A stretch of 10,811 nucleotides of DNA from Acidobacteriaceae bacterium (lineage in GTDB: Bacteria > Acidobacteriota > Terriglobia > Terriglobales > Acidobacteriaceae), in assembly GCA_003140785.1 (NCBI GenBank), contig PLKY01000390.1:657-11467 (forward strand). Direction: 5' to 3'. The notes beneath the pieces were generated by a model. It had not been told where the DNA came from. It was given only the letters and a program-made list of their open reading frames with translations, and ran no database searches. Position numbers and translations under genes: made by a program. Of this stretch, positions 7,094-10,811 are shown piece after piece; the stretch's first letter is position 1, and each line of letters opens with the position of its first letter.

Positions 7094-8041
7094 TTAACGG
7101 TATTGTCTGTTGCCGGGAAAATCGTCGCGCCAGCGGGAAAGCGCGAAGCCGTAATTCGTCACTAGATCCGGCGAGTTGGTGAGCCAAACCCGCATTTTAC
7201 GCGCTGTCACTTTCTCGAAGGCTTCTGTCTTGATTGCGGGCGGCTGGCCTGACGCAGGTGTCCGATAAAACCAAAGCGATGAAACGCGCAAGGTCGTTGC
7301 TGGATGTATCAGATCCCACCGGTCGCGCACCAGCGCATGGGCGGGAACTAGTCGCGCACGCGAGTCGTTGAAGATCGCGTCCGTGGGCCTGTCGAGTGGA
7401 TTGTCCAGCACTACGCCCGCGATCTCGGGATGCGCCGCGGCCATTTCCAATGCGAGATTTGCGCCCAGGCCTTGTCCAGTCAGGATCAGAGAGCTGGTCG
7501 GAATATGACGTGTGTCTCTCAGATATTCGATCGCAGATTCCGCATCTTCGCGCCAGCTCTCCTCGCTCGGATGAATGAATTGACTGATACCGTAGCCACG
7601 ATAGTCGAAATCGAGGATGTCCATCCCGGCCGCGTGCAGCGGGATCAGCGCATCGACAGTGCCGCCGATGTTTCCGTCTGCACCGTGTAGGTAAATCGCC
7701 GTGAAGCGGACGCCGGAGGCGGAGGGAATCCACCACCCGTGAAGCTGTGGCTGGCCCGATTCTGCCGCTGCAAAATCGACAGAGTCGAATGCGAGCCCCA
7801 CATTTGCCGGTGTGCGTGTTACTGGCGCGGTCGGATGGTAGAGCAGCTGCCAGCTGCCTTGCCAGAACGTGAGGCAAAGTGCGCCCCAGACACAAAATGC
7901 GGCCACCAGGAGGATGATAGCCAAGGCTGCGCCAATCCAACGCGCGGAAACGATTGGCGGTTGATTGCGAGTCGTATCTGTCCCCGACGTTGATCTTGCG
8001 GCTACGGTAGAGGACTTTCTTGGCGGGATCGGCTTGCTCAT
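7094..8041 (-). CDS. Membrane-anchored alpha/beta-hydrolase-fold protein lacking the nucleophile Ser
   Basis: 315 aa from ATG (8039-8041); a TTG four codons upstream is possible, and no strong ribosome site is seen. A polar, basic N-terminus of ~33 residues precedes one transmembrane segment (about 35-60), so the domain is probably anchored with its body on the far side of the membrane. The body resembles BEM46-like hydrolases: LHGWWIP (100-106), the oxyanion-loop YLHG (117-120) and DFDYRGYG (144-151). The nucleophile elbow, normally G-x-S-x-G, reads GQGLG (189-193), so Gly191 sits where Ser should be. No His is visible in the C-terminal ~65 residues, where the catalytic His normally lies. 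By sequence it should not be a standard serine hydrolase. It is convergent with rapZ (39 bp apart) and divergent from the Rieske gene. Substrate unknown. Confidence 0.85.
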   Translation of the reverse strand: MSKPIPPRKSSTVAARSTSGTDTTRNQPPIVSARWIGAALAIILLVAAFCVWGALCLTFWQGSWQLLYHPTAPVTRTPANVGLAFDSVDFAAAESGQPQLHGWWIPSASGVRFTAIYLHGADGNIGGTVDALIPLHAAGMDILDFDYRGYGISQFIHPSEESWREDAESAIEYLRDTRHIPTSSLILTGQGLGANLALEMAAAHPEIAGVVLDNPLDRPTDAIFNDSRARLVPAHALVRDRWDLIHPATTLRVSSLWFYRTPASGQPPAIKTEAFEKVTARKMRVWLTNSPDLVTNYGFALSRWRDDFPGNRQYR

Positions 8042-8047
8042 CGGCGC

Positions 8048-8078
8048 TTGCAACCATTAGGTGGCGCTGCCTTATGCT
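8048..8078 (+). promoter_or_regulatory. Weak candidate promoter for the Rieske ferredoxin gene
   Basis: TTGCAA (8048-8053) and TATGCT (8073-8078) are separated by 19 bp, longer than ideal, and each matches consensus at 4 of 6 positions. They lie in the 87-bp gap between the divergent hydrolase and Rieske genes, where both promoters must be if each gene has its own. Confidence 0.22.
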
Positions 8079-8128
8079 AATTGAACGTCGGGCTCGAGGC
8101 GAGCGCGCCGACTTAAGGAGAGTCCACC

Positions 8129-8437
8129 ATGACCGACTTCGTGCGTATCTGTGCGCAATCTGAATTGCCCGCGGCCGGCCAGGTCCGCGAGTTCGTCGCG
8201 ACGGGTCGCGCCCTTTGCGTTGCCAATGTGGATGGAGCCATCTGCGTGCTCGATGGAACATGTCCGCATGAGGGAGGACCGCTCGGCGAGGGAACCTTGG
8301 AAAAGGGAAGAGTGGTGTGTCCGTGGCACTCGTACGCCTTCGATGTGCGTACAGGCGCGCCGCAGGACGATGCCGAGTTGAGGGTCGAGGTGCTTGAAGC
8401 GAAGGTCGAGAACGGCGAACTCCGCGTGAAGTTATAG
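8129..8437 (+). CDS. Small Rieske [2Fe-2S] ferredoxin
   Basis: 102 aa, the usual size for a stand-alone Rieske ferredoxin. The ATG has an excellent ribosome site, AAGGAG at 8115-8120, 8 nt upstream. Both cluster-binding motifs are intact: CPHEGGPLGEG with Cys45 and His47, and CPWHSYAFD with Cys64 and His67. The two Cys and two His bind a [2Fe-2S] cluster. There is no signal peptide or membrane anchor, so it is cytoplasmic. Family members serve as electron donors to ring-hydroxylating or other oxygenases, or as NirD-like subunits; the sequence looks like the dioxygenase-ferredoxin/NirD-like group. No oxygenase or reductase lies beside it in this window, so its partner is unknown. Confidence 0.92.
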   Translation: MTDFVRICAQSELPAAGQVREFVATGRALCVANVDGAICVLDGTCPHEGGPLGEGTLEKGRVVCPWHSYAFDVRTGAPQDDAELRVEVLEAKVENGELRVKL

Positions 8438-8494
8438 ACGATTCTTCGTGCGCCGATACTGAAGGGCTCGCGGCTCGACAAATCCCCCACGAAA

Positions 8495-8734
8495 CTACGA
8501 CGCCTTAGCAGGCACTTTCTTGCCTTCTTTTCTTGCCTTCGAAAGTCCAATGGCGATGGCCTGCTTCGGATTCGTCACCTTCTTGCCGCTGCGTCCCGAC
8601 TTAAGCGTTCCGCGCTTCATTTCCTTCATCTCGGTCTCGACATTTTTGCTGGCAGAAGGCGAGTATTTCCGGCCCGAGGATTTTTTCCTGCCGCTGCTCT
8701 TCTTGGCGCTGCTCGACTTTTTCTTAGTGGCCAT
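8495..8734 (-). CDS. Small, very basic Lys/Ser-rich protein, DUF6496-like
   Basis: 79 aa, starting at ATG (8732-8734) with a GAGGAGAG ribosome site about 10 nt upstream. I rejected a longer frame that begins near 8812 because it adds a segment with no support before this well-placed start. Residues 1-28 are a basic, histone-H1-like tail with SSGRK occurring twice in tandem. The rest (ETEMKEMKRGTLKSG, then KVTNPKQAIAIGLSKARK) matches what I recall of the DUF6496 family, whose function is not known. High positive charge suggests nucleic-acid binding, which is inference. It stands between the Rieske gene (convergent, 57 bp) and tpiA (same strand, 130 bp downstream of the tpiA stop). Confidence 0.82.
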   Translation of the reverse strand: MATKKKSSSAKKSSGRKKSSGRKYSPSASKNVETEMKEMKRGTLKSGRSGKKVTNPKQAIAIGLSKARKEGKKVPAKAS

Positions 8735-8864
8735 CTTTGTTCTCTCCTCGACTGTCAGATGGCTCATCCCCTGAACGCAGTTGTCCAGGATGGTCAACGC
8801 AGCAAAGCCCATGCACCCGCATGAAACGCGAGATGCAAGGGCCGCTGATTCTAAATCGACGTTC

Positions 8865-9617
8865 TCAATACTTAACGATGGCCGCGAACGAATCGGGTTT
8901 CAGGCTGGCGCCGCCGACGAGCGCGCCATCAATCTCTTCTTTGCCGAGAAGGGCAGTGGCATTGTCAGGCTTCACGCTGCCGCCGTAGAGAATGCGCATT
9001 TTCGCGGCGACATCGGCGCCCAATAGCTTCGCCACTTCGGCGCGAATGATCTTGTGTGCGTCTTCTGCCATTTCGGGAGTCGCCGTTTTGCCGGTTCCTA
9101 TAGCCCACACAGGCTCGTATGCAATGACGATAGGCGCTGCGGCAGCCGCCGTGATGCCTGCGAACGCGCCAGTGACCTGGGTCTTGAGCACAGACTCAGT
9201 TTTGCCCGCCTCGCGCTCCGCGAGAACTTCGCCGATGCAGACGACGGGAACAATGCGGTGCTTGAGCGCTGTGTGCAGCTTCTTATTCACAATCTCGTCT
9301 GTCTCGGCAAAATACTGGCGACGCTCGGAGTGGCCGATCAACGTGTGTGTGCCGCCGACGGCGATGAGCTGGCCGACTGAAGTCTCGCCAGTGTAAGCGC
9401 CTTCCTCGGCAAAGTGAATGTTCTGCGCGCCAATGGCAACGTTGGATCCCTTGGCAGCTTGAATCACGGTCGGCAATAAAACCGGGGAGGGGAACAGGGC
9501 GATCTCGTCGCGCGTGTGACCGGCGACCAGGGGCAAAAAAGCATCAACAAACGCCTTGGCTTCGGCGGGAGTCTTGTACATCTTCCAATTTGCGGCGATC
9601 AGTTTCGTACGTGACAT
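8865..9617 (-). CDS. tpiA: Triosephosphate isomerase
   Basis: 250 aa, the standard family length, interconverting dihydroxyacetone phosphate and glyceraldehyde-3-phosphate in glycolysis and gluconeogenesis in the cytoplasm. ATG at 9615-9617 begins MSRTKLIAANWKMYK; the extra 36 residues of open frame upstream are not family-like. Active-site residues are all present: Asn10 and Lys12 (AANWKMY), His96 (IGHSERR) and Glu168 (AYEPVWAIGTGKT, with loop 6 intact), plus the phosphate-binding YGGSVKP and the late GALVGGASL. GAGGA lies ~11 nt before the start, a little far, and is next to a predicted leader hairpin. The gene stands apart from pgk/gap and has no secG after it; the next gene is the DUF6496-like one. 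Confidence 0.97.
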   Translation of the reverse strand: MSRTKLIAANWKMYKTPAEAKAFVDAFLPLVAGHTRDEIALFPSPVLLPTVIQAAKGSNVAIGAQNIHFAEEGAYTGETSVGQLIAVGGTHTLIGHSERRQYFAETDEIVNKKLHTALKHRIVPVVCIGEVLAEREAGKTESVLKTQVTGAFAGITAAAAAPIVIAYEPVWAIGTGKTATPEMAEDAHKIIRAEVAKLLGADVAAKMRILYGGSVKPDNATALLGKEEIDGALVGGASLKPDSFAAIVKY

Positions 9618-9631
9618 TTTTTCTGGGGTCC

Positions 9632-9660
9632 TCAGGCCGATTTTATCGGACCGATCCTGA
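9632..9660 (-). promoter_or_regulatory. tpiA: Leader hairpin adjoining the tpiA ribosome-binding site
   Basis: On the tpiA strand: TCAGG, then a 6-nt bulge ATCGGT, then CCGAT, loop AAA, ATCGG, CCTGA. This gives a 10-bp stem made of two perfect 5-bp blocks. The last arm bases, CCTGA, run into the GAGGA that is the only Shine-Dalgarno candidate, 15 nt or more before the ATG. A folded leader could partly mask translation start. Alternatively the DNA repeat ATCGG-A-CCGAT is an operator. Confidence 0.4.
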
Positions 9661-9723
9661 GCGCCGGGTGACCGGGAGCACAACGGACCATCCTCTCCTA
9701 GCGCGTTCCCACCCCACCACGGC

Positions 9724-9767
9724 ACCGGTTCAATCTGTCAGGAATGTGACCGGTCCGTACCACCGGT
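9724..9767. repeat. Three ACCGGT palindromes
   Basis: ACCGGT occurs at 9724-9729, 9749-9754 and 9762-9767; the middle one extends to the 8-bp palindrome GACCGGTC (9748-9755). The start-to-start spacings are 25 and 13 bp. They lie 107-150 bp upstream of tpiA, a position suited to regulator binding. Confidence 0.35.
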
Positions 9768-9772
9768 CTATA

Positions 9773-9799
9773 CCCCTCCCCCCCCGCCGCCCCCCCCGG
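9773..9799 (-). repeat. G-quadruplex-type tract (G-runs on the tpiA strand)
   Basis: The + strand has C runs of 4, 8 and 8 bases with a CC between, closing with GG. On the minus strand this reads G8-C-GG-C-G8-A-G4. With several runs of three or more G separated by one to four bases, it fits the quadruplex pattern. It lies about 155-180 bp upstream of the tpiA start. Confidence 0.6.
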
Positions 9800-9817
9800 T
9801 CTTTTGGAGCAAGTTGT

Positions 9818-9910
9818 TCTGCGGCGAGGGTTTAGCCAGTGGGGATCTGAGCCAAATACGTCTGCCGATGGGGCTTAGCCACAGCTTCCTCTCGGCAAAG
9901 GGCTTACGGA
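9818..9910 (+). repeat. Degenerate 21-bp repeats with a GGG(C/T)TTAGCC core
   Basis: Copies at 9818-9838 and 9861-9881 share 16 of 21 positions, both starting TCTGC and ending TTAGCCA. A weaker third copy at 9890-9910 has GGGCTTA and about 12 of 21 matches. They may be decayed dispersed intergenic repeats of the host genome. I cannot show that from one window. Confidence 0.35.
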
Positions 9911-10081
9911 TCATTTTTGCAAATCGCCGAGTCTACAGGTACACCACAGTCAAAAGTGCCGGTTCTGGAACCTCAAACGAAGGCATCGGCGCGGGGAGTG
10001 CGTGATCGATCTCGTGGATCTATTATGCGTTCGAACATCGATATTCCCAGCAAAGGGATAGAGGAATTCTCGTCGGCGTGT

Positions 10082-10708
10082 CTAGTGTTGCGGGCCGGTC
10101 ACGCGAATCGCGGATAAATCGCCTGGCATTTCTCCGCTGAGGAATGCGGCGCGATGATCGGGATCGCCGAGGTCCATCTTGAAGTGATACCAGGTTCCGT
10201 CTTGAAAGACGCCCATGTTCCACGGTCCGGAAACTGAATCGGAGAACTGCCAGACGATGTGGTAGGCGTCTTCGTTGGTAAAGCCTTCGCCGTCTGCTTG
10301 AATAATTGCGTCGCCGCGTTCCCAAAGGGCCGAGCGCAACGCATGCAGGGCGTTGCTGCCCTCCTCTGTCTCCGATCCTTGCAGGTGCTGAAATGCGTAA
10401 ACTGTTTTGACTTCCCCCAGGTACTCGACAAGCCATTCAACCCCTGATGCAGGCTTACAATCCTGAATCTCTTCGAGGAAGTCGGCGATCTCGTCCTGGC
10501 CGGTTGAGCCATCGAAGATAGGGTTTCGCTCGATCACGGCGACTTCGACTTCATCATTGCCGACGAGCAGTAGTGTGTCCCAATCTTCTTCGTCGCTGCT
10601 TTCGACGACAAGCTTGTACTCAGGATGCGCGTCACGAATCAGCCCGGCGAGTTCATCGAAGGCGGGGAAGGCGTCATCTTTCGACAGAACCCGCGTGTAG
10701 TAGCCCAC
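10082..10708 (-). CDS. Hypothetical protein, 208 aa, soluble and acidic
   Basis: GTG start (10706-10708) with AGGAGG at 10713-10718, only 4 nt away, and no better in-frame ATG nearby. The protein begins MGYYTRVLS, is rich in Asp and Glu (ESSDEEDWD, EEIQDC), and has no signal peptide, membrane segment or known catalytic motif. Conspicuous stretches are LLLVGNDEVEVAVIERN (about 46-62), ADGEGFTNEDAYHIVWQFSD and WYHFKMDLGDPDHRAAFLSG. It reads like an intact, selected protein, and I have a weak memory of similar unnamed proteins in Acidobacteriota. I do not recognise a function. It is the last gene on this strand and has a separate 103-bp upstream region containing an AT-rich patch near 10729-10750 that may hold its promoter. 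Confidence 0.8.
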   Translation of the reverse strand: MGYYTRVLSKDDAFPAFDELAGLIRDAHPEYKLVVESSDEEDWDTLLLVGNDEVEVAVIERNPIFDGSTGQDEIADFLEEIQDCKPASGVEWLVEYLGEVKTVYAFQHLQGSETEEGSNALHALRSALWERGDAIIQADGEGFTNEDAYHIVWQFSDSVSGPWNMGVFQDGTWYHFKMDLGDPDHRAAFLSGEMPGDLSAIRVTGPQH

Positions 10709-10811
10709 GGTTCCTCCTGGTGGAGATCTAGTTTATTAGATTAGAGCAATTTCGGAATACACGTAGACTTCTTGAGAGCATCGAAAGGTACCGTTTTCTT
10801 GAGGAAAACGC

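Larger units (their letters stand above)
9618..10081. other. 464-bp intergenic region upstream of tpiA
   Basis: No convincing gene. Reading toward tpiA it holds degenerate repeats (9818-9910), a G-rich tract (9773-9799), three ACCGGT palindromes (9724, 9749, 9762) and the leader hairpin (9632-9660). Short + strand frames in 9814-10117 have no ribosome site and run across the repeats. Other short palindromes are GATCGATC (10004-10011), GTTCGAAC (10029-10036) and GGTTC-TG-GAACC (9961-9972). Composition is visibly patchier than in the genes. The tpiA promoter must be here; I see no clear -35/-10 pair. Confidence 0.6.

Noticed and set aside
7046..7100. Bidirectional terminator between rapZ and the convergent hydrolase gene
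   Set aside because: Only 5-bp stems are found (7047-7051 with 7060-7064; 7082-7086 with 7096-7100) and neither has a T-tract, so I do not call a terminator.
7197..8261. A 354-codon minus strand frame overlapping the hydrolase and Rieske genes
   Set aside because: Extremely Arg-rich, crosses the start of the Rieske gene, and is a shifted frame of the hydrolase gene.
8992..9396. A 134-codon + strand frame opposite tpiA
   Set aside because: Antisense to a complete, motif-perfect triosephosphate isomerase.
9814..10117. Two short + strand frames in the tpiA upstream gap
   Set aside because: No ribosome sites, no recognisable protein pattern, and they run through degenerate repeats.
10792..10810. 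Hairpin CGTTTTC-TTGAG-GAAAACG at the window edge
   Set aside because: A 7-bp perfect stem, but the sequence beyond it is cut off and no T-tract is visible on either strand, so its role cannot be judged.

Overview
The window is a GC-rich stretch of bacterial chromosome. It most resembles an Acidobacteriota genome (class Terriglobia/Acidobacteriia). That placement is an inference from remembered protein styles: the poly-HAMP hybrid kinase, the form of RapZ, and a 208-aa hypothetical protein. No search was run. There are no rRNA or tRNA genes, CRISPR arrays, insertion sequences or phage genes.

Layout, left to right. (1) Positions 1-5025 (+): two signalling genes. The first is the 3' part of a large cytoplasmic-looking hybrid histidine kinase: HAMP repeats, GAF, coiled coil, HisKA, HATPase_c and three receiver domains. 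The second is a receiver-PAS-histidine kinase. A possible small ORF lies between them and overlaps the second kinase by ATGA. Neither gene carries a DNA-binding output domain or an Hpt domain. (2) Positions 5026-5372: a 347-bp gap with a good -10 hexamer and a perfect 12-bp palindrome. (3) Positions 5373-7054 (+): long-form ribosome hibernation factor hpf, then rapZ, part of the usual rpoN-hpf-rapZ neighbourhood but without rpoN, hprK or PTS genes here. (4) Positions 7094-8041 (-): a membrane-anchored alpha/beta-hydrolase-fold protein whose nucleophile position is Gly and whose catalytic His is not visible. (5) Positions 8129-8437 (+): a small Rieske ferredoxin. (6) Positions 8495-8734 (-): a very basic 79-aa DUF6496-like protein. 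(7) Positions 8865-9617 (-): tpiA. (8) Positions 9618-10081: a 464-bp gap with a leader hairpin before tpiA, a G-quadruplex-type tract, ACCGGT palindromes and degenerate repeats. (9) Positions 10082-10708 (-): a conserved-looking hypothetical protein.

The genes do not form one pathway. The two kinases are probably a signalling pair. hpf and rapZ are stress/stationary-phase and nucleotide-sensing functions often found together. The rest are independent housekeeping or unknown genes. I see no convincing new multi-gene system. The best leads are the pseudo-hydrolase, the receiver lacking its conserved Lys, the ATGA-overlapping small ORF, and the regulatory-looking DNA around tpiA and hpf.
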